Source: Blastocystis hominis (Eukaryota > Sar > Bigyra > Opalinata > Blastocystidae). From it: a DNA stretch of 64,000 nucleotides. A model generated the notes under the pieces. That model saw only the letters and a program-made list of their open reading frames with translations, had not been told where the DNA came from and did not search any database. This document shows, piece after piece, positions 35,853 through 46,600 of the stretch. Within the stretch, counting starts at the first letter, position 1; each line of letters starts with the position of its first letter. Position numbers and translations under genes: made by a program. The stretch lies in contig NW_013171866.1 of assembly GCF_000151665.1 (NCBI RefSeq), positions 558,001-622,000 on the forward strand, given 5' to 3'.

Positions 35853-38800
35853 AATGCACCAAGCAGCAATACTTTTGTAGACATGTTCTTTCCTTGGGAA
35901 CGTGGACCGGCTTCAATAGCGGCTGTTCCACATTCTCTCCTGCCTCTCCAGCCGGAACCTCCTGCACAATGGGTTTCCGATCGGGAATGCTCTATCCGTG
36001 ACATCATCCCTTTATCCCCACATCCACCGCTCTGGCCAGCTGCTCAAACGTCGTATTCACGTCGTACAGCAACTCCGGATCCACCTTCGCGCCATAGTAT
36101 TGCTCGAGCACGCCCTGCAACTGGGCTCTTCGCAACGAATCCACATTCATCATCTCCAAAGTGTCGTTCGGCGTCACCATATACGACTGCGTCCCGCACA
36201 GCGAGCACACGTCCTCGAGCAGCGTGCTACGCAGCTGTTCTCCGTGTAGCGCCAACTATATGAGAGAAAACGTGGAAACGGACCGTATCGATGCCGTCGA
36301 GCTGCGAAGGCAGCGTGCTTTGAATCGATTTCGCTGCTGTGGCCTGCGAATTCTCCGCTTTGTTTGAAGAGTTTTCTTGTTCTTGTTCTTGTTCTTGTTC
36401 TTCTTGTGTGGGCAGATCGATGAACTGCTGTCGATACACAATCTGCAGCGTTCCGTTGCGATATTCGTCGAGCACGCGATGTCGACTGATCTTTCCGCTC
36501 GTCGTTTTCGGAATCGTTTTCGGTCGAATCACCACGATTTCGCTCGGAACCAGCCCGTTTTCCTCCGCGATCACCTGCCGCAGCTGCGTTACCACCGTTT
36601 CCACGGTTTCTCCGGTTCTCACGGCGTCTCGGAGCTCGAGAACGACGACAAGCGATTCCTGCCCGTTGCGTGGAACGGCGATGGCGGCGACGGCGCCGGG
36701 TTTGACCTGTGGAAGCAGGCAGCAGGCCTGTTCGATGTCTTGTGGGTAATAATTGCGGCCTCGCACGATGAGCAGATCTTTGGCTCGGCCACACACGTAC
36801 AGTTCGCCGTTCTGTGTCACAAACAAACAATCAAATCCAACGTGGAGGAACCCCAAGTCCCCCGTCGACAGCCACACGCCCGACGCTCCCCTCAGTTCCA
36901 CCGTGAAGCTCGCGCGGTTATCGGGGTAATACCCGCGCGCCACCGACCCCGACTGCACGTGGATCTCCCCCACGCGATCCTCGCCGCAAATCGACGCTTC
37001 CCGCGCGATCGCGATCCGGATTCCCGCGTTTTTCGACGCATTGCCGCAGGAAAACAACTCCCGGACCTCCAGTTTCTCCAGTTTCTCTAGTTTCTCCGGT
37101 TCCACCGATTCCTCTGATTTCTCCGGTTTCTCCGGTTTCTCGGTTGGAGGGGAGGTTTCCCCGGTTGGTTCCACGATTTCGTGGGCCGGGTGGTGTGGAT
37201 CTGTTGTTTCCCGCGGTTTTTCATTGTTCTGCAGGGTGGATTCGTGTGGTTTTGGATCGCTATTATCTGCGGATTCCCGCGGTTTAGTTCTGTTCGGAGC
37301 GTCTCGCGTGTCTGGCGTTTCGTTCTCCTCATTCAAATCGCGCTGTTGGAGAACGCAAATTTCCCCGCTTTGCTCCATCTTCGCGCGGTCAACGGTCAAA
37401 ATGGTGTGTCCGCCGTCGCTGACGTAGACGCAGCACTCGGCCAGGCCGTATCCGCCCACGAGGGCCTCGCTGCGCAGCCCGAAAGGCTTCAATTGCGCGG
37501 CGAATTGGCGCATGGTGAGCGTGGAAATGGGCTCGGCGGCGTTGAAAATGTGGCGGACAGAGCGAAGATCGAAGCGATGGCGGTAGGCGCAGAGGGAGAG
37601 CTTGCGAAGGAGAAGGGAGTAGGCGAAGTTGGGGCCTTGGAGATGGGTGGCGCGGTAGCGAGAAATGAGGAGAAGCCAGAGACAAGGATCGGCGATGAAG
37701 GCGAGCGGAGAGAAGTAGATGCCACTACCCCCACAGTGAATCAAAGAAACAAGATTGGAACACAATGGGAACACAATGGGAACACAATGGTGAGCAGTAA
37801 TCACTCATTAACACAAACGGAACACAAATGAACAATAATCACTAATTCACAAAAATAGAACACAAACAGAACAATAATGAACACAAATAGACATCATTGG
37901 AACACTTTGGAACACATTGGATCCAGGTAGCAAGGGATATGTACAGGAGGCAGAGCGATGATCCGATCAAACCCATATCGTGATATTGGGGAAGCCAACT
38001 CACGACGATGGAAGAAGAATCGGCGTGCAGAGCGGAGATGATGATGTCCATGTTGCAGTGAAGGTTGGAAATGGCGATCATGACGCCTTTCGGGAAGGAA
38101 GTGCTTCCGGAAGTGTATTGAAGGAAGCAGAGGGATGACGCAGGGAAGGAGAGAGCAGGTTCGTCTAGAGGATGATTTGGCTTGCGAATGAAAACCGTCC
38201 GGAATCTCACAGGGAGAAAGGTCCGATACATAGCTATCCGTACAGCGCCATGTCACGGAAGGCCACTCGCTACTAATGCGAGAAAACACGTTCTTTATGT
38301 CCGCTAACTGCTTCACCCTCATATACTCACTAGATTTAATGCGATTTCGATAAATAAAAAACTTGTTGCACAATACAACAGAGGCGGAGCAATTCTTTTG
38401 AATTCCTGCAAATAAGTGGATGTTCTTCTTCGCTCCACTCGGGTCTTAGAAATCAAAAGAAAATCCAAAAAGCGTACACGGAGGATAAACAGGGACAGCG
38501 ACGATTCCTGCCCTCAAACAACTCAGAAAAACGATAAGAAAGTCGATACAGGGTGGATATACCAATAGAACAGTGTCCCCTCTTGCAATCCTACAAATTA
38601 CACTATTTCTACTATACTACATCCACTCATTTACAAGGACTTGGGAGAGACGGTATGTGACATAGTTTAATTGCTAATTCATGATCATCACCTCGCATTC
38701 TTACAGAATACGTGCAGCTAGTCACTTCTTTTCCAGAATTATTACAATAACGAAGCGCAACCTACACGATTACCTAAAAGCAAGAGATTCATTCCTTATC

Positions 38801-38866
38801 TGGCTGTACGTTTGCCCAATGCCTTAGTCTCTTAATTAAAAAGTTTCCTTTCTCTGTTTCTTCCAT
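35853..38866 (-). CDS. Fatty-acyl-AMP ligase fused to a carrier protein
   Basis: Multi-exon gene starting MEETEKGNFLIKRLRHWANVQPDKE (38866). FAAL-type adenylation blocks follow in order: GDTVLLVYPP + CIDFLIVFLSCLRAGIVAVPVYPP (~38550), LQYTSGSTSFPKG (~38110), WLPQYHDMGLIG, IYFSPLAFIADP, RATHLQGPNFAY, VGGYGLAECCV, WLSTGDLGFL, KDLLIVRGRNYYPQDIE and KTTSGKISR. A Glu/Pro/Lys-rich insert of ~110 residues is at ~37050-37330. A 28-nt intron (36256-36283) leads to an acyl-carrier domain with NVDSLRRAQLQ, the 4'-phosphopantetheine Ser. It activates fatty acids as acyl-AMP and loads the tethered carrier. Bacterial-like domain order suggests lateral transfer. One intron (~37740-37930) looks unusually long and holds GAACACAA repeats; early exon junctions are approximate. 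Confidence 0.78.
37740..37930. repeat. GAACACAA-type short repeats, probably intronic
   Basis: About a dozen imperfect copies of GGAACACAATG / GAACACAAA lie between two coding blocks of the acyl-AMP ligase gene. If intronic, this intron is about six times the usual length. Confidence 0.6.
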
Positions 38867-39460
38867 AAAGTTAGATTTTTCTATTTGCCTTCATAAAGGT
38901 TCAAAGAGAAAGTTGGGTCTGTGTTGTATCGTTTCATAAAGTGTTTGCGCAAAATTTGTAAAAAGTGTGCCACTTTGACAAGGGTGCAAACGAAGAATCG
39001 AGTCAAAGAAATGGAATGCCGGATATGGCAAAGCCCTATTTCATCCATCCTTACTCCGAAGAGTGACATCACATGGAAACTTCGAGTTGCAAAACGGTGT
39101 CTATGTGCATGCTTCACAAACGCACCAACAATCAGCAACGAAAACGGACAATAGGAGCAAAAACAGTTAAAGCAACCACACTTTCCATTGACACCAATCC
39201 CCTCATTTGCCATACAAGAAAAGAACAGACCAATAGAGAAGACGACCCATCAACTTTCATATTAATCCCTCTTCCTACAATCCTTTTTTCCATGGGGGTG
39301 CAATTTTGTATATACAAACAATTAGGAGTTTCATTTTTACATAGGCAAATGACTGGCGCTTCCGCCACTGAGATGTACAGTGATCAGGTCACTCCATGAT
39401 AATTGTGTCACCCTATTTCCTTCAAAATCTTTTTAAAGCTGTACTTGTATTCTATTAGTT
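38867..39460. other. Intergenic region
   Basis: No supported gene. A 110-codon minus-strand frame (38881-39213) has no recognisable domain. Confidence 0.4.
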
Positions 39461-39912
39461 ATGTTTCGCCTATTGCAGAGAAAGGTCCTAGAAAATCCTG
39501 AGCTGGTTACCAGCCTCCTATCTTCTTCTTTTGCTTTTAGTTGTACAATGTTGGTAGGAGACGCGGTGGCTCAGAAAATGTCTCCTCAGGCCAAACCATT
39601 GTATTTCGTAAAGGTTAGTTCCTGATGGGTAGTGATTTCAAACGGTTTGCCTGTGTTGGGATTTCTAGTTTTTGCATCTCCGGACCCTTATCCTTTACCG
39701 TGAACCGAATCGTCCACAAGCTTTATCCTGGATCTGGACATTACTCTCTTCTGAAAAGAATTTGTGTTACTTCGAGTCTTTCTCCTTTGATGATTGCTGC
39801 GGGGATTATTCCTTCTGTCTATCTCCAAACGGGTGATTCCGAAACAGTTCGAGTAGATGTTGTTGCGGGAGTGGTTACCGATAGCACCGTGTCATTAACC
39901 GTGTGCCCCTGA
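39461..39912 (+). CDS. Mpv17/PMP22-family membrane protein, C-terminus uncertain
   Basis: Two exons (39461-39600, 39633-39912) around a 32-nt intron give the family opening: LLQRKVLENPELVTSLLSSSFAFSCTMLVGDAVAQK...KPFDFKRFACVGISSFCISGPLSF. D-x-K-R-x-x-x-x-G and the G-P box are the Mpv17 signature. These are small four-helix channels of mitochondrial or peroxisomal membranes. After ~residue 120 the frame no longer shows the conserved W-P-x-x-Q/N-F-x-x-V-P part; related words (INRVPLNW, RYVTQRLQKV) appear in another frame at 39890-40010, so an unplaced intron or a frameshift is likely. Confidence 0.6.
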
Positions 39913-40710
39913 ACTGGTTCGTTTCACTTATCTTTTTAACCCCTTTTACTTATTTCCATAGCCGGTATGTTACTCAGCGTCTCCAAAAAGTGACGCGAAC
40001 GACATACAACAGTAGGGAGTTTGGTTTTGGGGGCTGACTGTGTAGTGTTCTATAGTTCTTTTATGGCTACCCGGAATAATCCGAAATCCGAGGAGATCGT
40101 TATTGATCTGCTCCTTTAACAACAGCAACAACTGATTGAGCATTCCTGAATTGAACCGTAATTAGATAATGAAAAGAAAAAAGTCTTCGTTAATACTCTG
40201 ATTTATACGCAACTATTGATATGAACGCCTGATTGAATCGTAATTAGTATAACCTGTTTGTTGGAAAGCTGCGAATATTGGAATGATAAGGGCTCTTGTG
40301 TGGAAAGGACCACCCGCAGTGGACTGGATTACCGTACAAGTTGAAAGCAGTTTAAATGGAAGTATGTCAATGATGGTCCCAAAAATCGGTATCGGAGGAG
40401 TTTTATAGCTCCTTTCTCTTCTCCTTCTATCGAGAGCGCGAAATGAGTCCATTTGTGATTCTGGCATTTTTTGAAATTCGACGCCTACACGTTTCCATTG
40501 CCCATGTTAAACCCATTTTTGAGGTTAGAATTGAAAGTTCGCAACGAAAGACAAGGGGGTTTCGTTGACACAAATTATCTAGTTTTACCATTAAAAAGGT
40601 GTTGTTGTTGACAACAACTTGAGTCTCTAGTCTGTCTATTTAGTCTCTGCATCGATAGGGAACTTGTTGCTTACCTTTTTATTTGTTATTGTCTGTTTTT
40701 TTGTATAACC
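39913..40710. other. Region with no assigned gene
   Basis: May contain the true 3' exon of the Mpv17-like gene (to ~40030). A minus-strand 84-codon frame (40213-40467) is not recognisable. Confidence 0.35.
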
Positions 40711-43475
40711 ATGTGGAACGGTCAAGACAGTCCAATTTCTATGGACCCTAAAGAAAAGCTATCTCAAAGTCCAATTACAGCAGTGAACGAGTGCTTCAGT
40801 GAACTTGAGTTGTGTGGGCTTATTCTGTAGATTGCCATTGCAAAATTAACGGAGAAACCATATGCCCCTCTTGTAAGACTAGGTAGGTGCTTGAACGTTC
40901 AATTCCCTGTAGATTGACACAGAGGGCTGTGTGCTCTTCCGAAGCGATCTCCGTTGGTGAAAATACTTCTAGCGTAGTTGTTTGGCCGAATCTTAACGCG
41001 TAGCGTGGAATTGGGGGAGAAGATAATTGGCCCACACTGAACCAGGCCAACTCGCTCCAACTGTACCTGCGCTCTACTTTTTTTAAATTATAGGAACTAT
41101 ATGAAGAATTCCAATTCGCCCTTCCCCTCTCACCGCCCATCTAACCTCCTATCACGTCGTTTTTCGCTGGATGACTGTGCGATGGTAAGCGAGCTGGACT
41201 CTCTCGAGTTCTCGCTCTCCCCCCAAACCAATCCGTATCAAGCCCCCACCCCCGGCTCTGGCATGGTTCCCCGTTTCCCCTTTCCGTAACCCCCAGGGCC
41301 CCCGTCGCCGCTCGCAGACCACCGCGGAGGTCAACTTTCTCGCTACGGAGAGTCCCTACGCCGACGGCCCGGGTCTGGACTACGATTCGGATCCCCAAAG
41401 TCCCGAAATCGGGGGTATTTTGACGCGCAGGTCACTTTAGCAGCCATCGCTTCATGGGCTCGTTCTCGCAGGAGCCGCTGGACTCGAGCCTGCTGGGCGG
41501 GTACGGCGCGGACCCGTCGCGAGAGAGCGGTCTGTTCATCACGCTGCCGCGGACCAAGTCGACGCTGCCGTCGTTCGAGCGGGGCCCCGCGGTGTACGAC
41601 GACCCCGGAACGGACCCGCTGCGGATCGACGTGTACCTCCCGCGGAGCGTGAGCGAGATGGAGATGCCGCCGATGACCGGGTCGCTGGACCCGCTCTTCA
41701 CGGTGCCCTCGCTGGACGTCACGCCGCTGGACGACCCCACCGACTCCAGTGCGCTTGGCTCCGCCCCCTCACCGCTAGAGCGTCTGCGGCCGCACATCCT
41801 CAAGCCCGCGCCGTCGTACGCAGCGATGGGCTCGCTGGGCTGCGGCCCGCTCCCGCGCCGCTTCGAGCCCGCCTCGGAGAGCGCGCTGGCCGACGCCTCC
41901 GCGCACCACCACTCCTTCGAAGCGCCCTTCAAGTTCCCGCCCGACCTCCCCGTCCATCTCTCCCACAGCCGATCGTACCTTCTTTCTTTTGTTTTTAACC
42001 TCACCCGCAGCTCCGTATCCCCGCTCTCCGGACCCACGCCGCAGGAGAGCGTGTCCCCCATGCACTCCGTCGAGCACGTGCACAAACCCGACGAAGCCTC
42101 CAACCCCCCCAACGCATCCGCCGCCTCTCGCTCTGCCTCCAATCCCGGGTCCTCGGTTTCCACGGTTTCCACGGTTTCCACGATGGGAGAGACGGTGGCG
42201 ACGCGTCGGTCGCTGGCGTCGCTGCTGAGTTCGGGCACGCTGAGTAGTCTCACCGCGGGGAATTAACGCTAGCTGCGGAGGAAGTGAAGCGCGGGAACGA
42301 GTTCCGGTCGCACCTGGGGCACGTGACGGATGAGGTGTGCACGCAGAACGGTTCGAAGAGCCTGCAGCACTATCTGGGTACGCTGTCCGGCGATCTGTGC
42401 GCGGCGGTGGTGGGCGAGATCGTGGCGGAGGTGCTTCCGACGGGGTGCAAAATCATCTGCGACACGTTCGGGAACTACTTCTACCAGGTAGAATGCGTGG
42501 AGAGAGGGTGACGGGAAGCTGCTGTTTAAAAAGGCGACGGTGGCGCAGAAGGAGGCGCTGCTGCAGGCGATGCTGTTTCCGAAGGAGGAGCCGGGGAGCA
42601 CGATCTATGAGATCAGCGTGAAGAAGACGGGGAACTTCGCGTTCCAGAACATCATCGACTACATGAAGGAGAGCGCGAAGCTCGGGCAGATCATCGTGAA
42701 GGCGCTCCAGCACAGCGTGGTCAACTCCGGCACCGGCGCGACGGAGGACGTGATCCTCCCGCTGATCGAGCACGAGCGCGGCACCCACGTGATCCAGCGC
42801 ATCATCAAGACCTTCGACATGTGCCCGCTCCCTCGCTCTCTAACGAACTAGCTCGCTATGGACCCCGATCTACTCGATCCTGCTGGAGAAGTGCTACGAC
42901 GTGGCGCGGGACCGCAACGGCTCGATGGTGCTGCGGCTGTGCTACGGACAGGTGGACATCGACCGCAAGGAGGACTTGGCGCGCGTGATCATCCAGCACG
43001 CCAAGGACTTGTCCGCGGACCCCGTCGGCAACTACGTCGTGCAGCACATCCTCATGCTCCCCGATGCGTAGCGGTGCGGGAAGGAGAGGTCGATCGTAGA
43101 TATTCGGAGGAGAAGCTGGCTCGGTATTACTCGATCATCCGGGGAATTCTGAGCAAACTGGCCGGGCATTATTTGGAGCTCAGCAAGCAGAAGTATAGCA
43201 GCAATGTGGTGGAGAAGTCGATCACGAACAGCGTGATGCTGGGAGACAACACGATTTTCAGGGAATTGCTCACCGTCTCGGCCGTGCAGCAGCTGCTTGA
43301 TAATCATTACGGCATGTTCGTGCTGCAGAAGCTGCTGCAGTCGATTCCGCCGCAGTGGAGTAAGGAGATCGAGAGGCAGATGAAGGACATTGAAAAGCAG
43401 CTGAAGGGAGGGAGAATGGGCAATGGTCCGAATCTCTTCGAGAAGTGGAGGCAGTTGTTGAATAAGGTTTTGTAA
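40711..43475 (+). CDS. Puf (Pumilio-type) RNA-binding protein
   Basis: The N-terminal half is low-complexity Ser/Pro-rich (about 40711-42243; exon joins up to ~41450 partly uncertain). Placed introns: 41266-41296 (31 nt), 41975-42010 (36), 42244-42272 (29), 42488-42518 (31), 42821-42851 (31) and 43068-43099 (32). The C-terminal ~370 residues are Puf repeats, recognised by G-N-(Y/F)-x-x-Q words: NGSKSLQ, FGNYFYQ, TGNFAFQNII, RGTHVIQRII, NGSMVLRLC, VGNYVVQHIL, YSSNVVEKSI and YGMFVLQKLL, i.e. eight repeats. Puf proteins bind 3'UTRs and repress or localise mRNA. Strongly GC-rich from 41100 on. The start (MWNGQDSPIS) is tentative. Confidence 0.85.
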
Positions 43476-43648
43476 TTCTTTCGTATTTTATGTATTGGGT
43501 GTTTTTGTTGAACTCACTCGGGCGGGAATGACATGTACTGGAAAAAGGTAATAATTCAGCGGATACATGGTGCGGACACGCGTGCTGTGGCGAGAAACGC
43601 ACTCGCACATGCATTCGAACAATAACGAACATCACAGAATCTTTGCGT

Positions 43649-46600
43649 ATGTCCTTTATTACATCAGGATTTTCTGATTTTGTAAGGAGCATGGTGAAAG
43701 ACGATTTCCACTCATCGGACTCTGACTCTGAGAATGGTCAGGAAAACCACCTCTCCGGAAATCATGGCAATGTTTCTCGCTCTGCAGGCATTGGTAGGGG
43801 AGTGGAGGCACATGCAACGATGTCGGATGAGGGAGATCAGCAGCAACGCTACTTCAATGGTAAATTGCTAAATATCGGAGTGATTCGGTAGAGTCAGAAA
43901 TATTAGCAGACTTAAACGGTTCTGAAAGTGCAGGGTACGATATTCAGTCCCTAACGAAAGAATTGGAGTATTATAAATCGATGTTTCAAGAACTCTCCGA
44001 GAATAACAGCACCATGAGTGAGCAGCTCTCTCTGTTGCAAGAAGAGAACGAATCGTTAAAGAGCAAGATTAATTTGACAGAGCAGCGTTACGAGAGCCAA
44101 ATTAGTCAGATCATGCGTTTGAACGAGGAGATATCAAAGTCGATGCAAGAGAAGGAACAGCTTGAGAGTGACGTGAACTTTTTCAAAAATTTGTATGACT
44201 CCATGTCGACTTCGTCTCTTCCTCCAGCTGTAGCGGAGGAGATGCGAAAGAAAGTGGAAAGCGTAGTGTGTTCTGGGTGTGGAATGATGTGCAGCTGAGC
44301 CAGGAATGTTCGCAGTTGCAATCGGAAAACGACTCGTTGAAGAAGAAATGCGAGGAGAGAGACGCGTTGGTGCGAGAAAATACGGAGCGTAGCGATGTTG
44401 GGTGGGATTGAGGATAGGGATTTTGTTCTTGCAAGCGGAGCTGAGCGAATTGAGGGAGAAAAACGAGCAGAGAGGGAAAGAAAGTGGAAATGATGAGGAG
44501 ATGAAGGAAAAGATTGCGAAATTGGAGGAGAAGATACGCGAATGGGAAGACAGAGAGAAGGAAGCGAGTGATTTGCTGAATCGAAAGAGCGAGTTGGAGC
44601 GAGAAATCGATGCGATGAATGAAGAGAAAGAAAAAATTGTGAATGAATTGAACGAGAAGAAGAATGAATTGGAGAATGAAATCAAAGAATTGAATGAAGA
44701 GAAGGGAAAGTGTGTGAATGAATTGAATGTAAAGAAGAATGAATTGGAGAATGAAATCGAAAGATTGAATGAAGAAAAGAGAAAATCAATGAATGAATTG
44801 ACGGTGCAAAAGAGTGAATTGGAGAGAGAAATCGACGAATTGAACGAAGAGAAAGAACAATCCTTGAGTGAATTGGAAGCCAATAAGCTTGAAATCGAGA
44901 ACGAAATCAAATCGCTGAACGAAGAGAAGGAGAAATCATTGAACGATTTGACAGCGAGAAAGAATGAATTGGAGAGTGAAATTGGAGGATTGAACGAAGA
45001 GAAGGAAAAAGTAATGAATGAGTTGAGTGTGAAAAAGAATGAATTGGAGAGTGAAATCCAGTCATTCAATGACAACAGAGAGAAGGAATCGAATGATTTG
45101 CTGAGTCGAAAGGGCGAATTGGAATCTGAAATCGAAGCGCTGAACGAAGAAAAGGAAAAGCGGATGGATGAACTGAATGCAAAGATGAAGGAAATTGAAT
45201 CATTGAATGAAGAGAAGGAAAACGCATTGAATGAGTTGAATGTGAAGAAGAATGAATTGGAGAGAGAAATCGACGAATTGAATGAAGAGAAGGAAAATTG
45301 TGTGAATGAACTGAATGGAAAGAGGAGCGAAATCCAATCGGAAATCGAGGGATTGACTCAAGAAAAAGAAAAATTGTTGAATGACTTGGCATCAAAGAAG
45401 AATGAAGTGGAGAAGGAAATTGAAGGATTGAATGAAGAGAAGGAAAGAATATTGAATGAGCTGAAGGAGAAGAAGAGCGAAGTACTGGCAGAGATCACAG
45501 CAATGAATGAAGAAAGAGAGAAGGAAGCGAGTGATTTGCTGAATCGAAAGAGCGAGTTGGAGAGAGAAATCGATGCGATGAATGAAGAGAAAGAAAAAAT
45601 TGTGAATGAATTGAACGAGAAGAAGAATGAATTGGAGAATGAAATCAAAGAATTAAATGAAGAGAAAGAGAATTCACTGAATGAATTGAATGCAAAGAAG
45701 GATGAATTGGAATCTGAAATCGAAAGATTGAATGAAGAGAAGGAAAAGCAAATGAATGAATTGAACGAGAAGAAGAGCGAGATAGAAAATGAAATTGAAT
45801 CAATGAATGAAGAGAAAGAGAAGTGTGTGAATGAGTTGAATGAGAAAAAGAGCGAATTGGAGAGAGAAATCGACGAATTGAACGAAGAGAAAGAACAATC
45901 CTTGAATGAATTGGAAGCCAATAAGCTTGAAATCGAGAACGAAATCAAATCGCTGAACGAAGAGAAGGAGAAATCATTGAACGACTTAACCATCAAGAAG
46001 AATGAACTAGAAGCGGAAATCGCAGCAATGAACGAAGAGAAGGAAAAGTCATTGCACGAAATCGCTCTAAAGAAGAATCAATTCCAGTCGGAGATCGAAT
46101 CATTGAGCGAAGAGAAGGAGAAAATAATGAACGACGTTCTTTCCTTGAAGGGCGAACTGGACCAAGCTCAACTCTCCCAAGTCGAGCAATTCGAAGTCAT
46201 CAAATCCCAGCTCTCCGCCGATCTGAACAAGCTCCAAGCAGAGAAAACGTCCATCGAAAGCGCAATCCGGCAGCAAAGCGAAGAGCGTGCGAGGCTGGAA
46301 AGCGAAGTGAAGGACCTCATGAACGACGAGGAAACCCTCAAAACCGTGATCGCTTCGCTGCAGACATCCCACGAAGTCCTCGAAGAATCGTCCAGCGAAC
46401 TCACCGCAAAGCAAAACCAGCTGGAAGAATCGATCGCTGAGTTAACCGAAAACAAGGCAACCCTCGAACAAGCGCTGAACGCCCTCAACGCGGAGCGAGC
46501 TTCTATTGAAGAATCCAAATCGGTTCTTCTGAGCGAGCAGCGCGCTGCGCAGAGCGAATTCGCGTCGCTTCAGCAGTCGATCACAGAAGAAAAACGCAGT

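Noticed and set aside
36174-37685. Plus-strand and alternate minus-strand ORFs across the acyl-AMP ligase gene
   Set aside because: GC-rich shadow frames; only the minus-strand frame carries adenylation and carrier motifs in order.
41454-42266. Overlapping ORFs on both strands (about 270 codons each)
   Set aside because: Only the plus strand connects by 29-36 nt introns to the Puf repeats; the minus frame is a GC-rich shadow.
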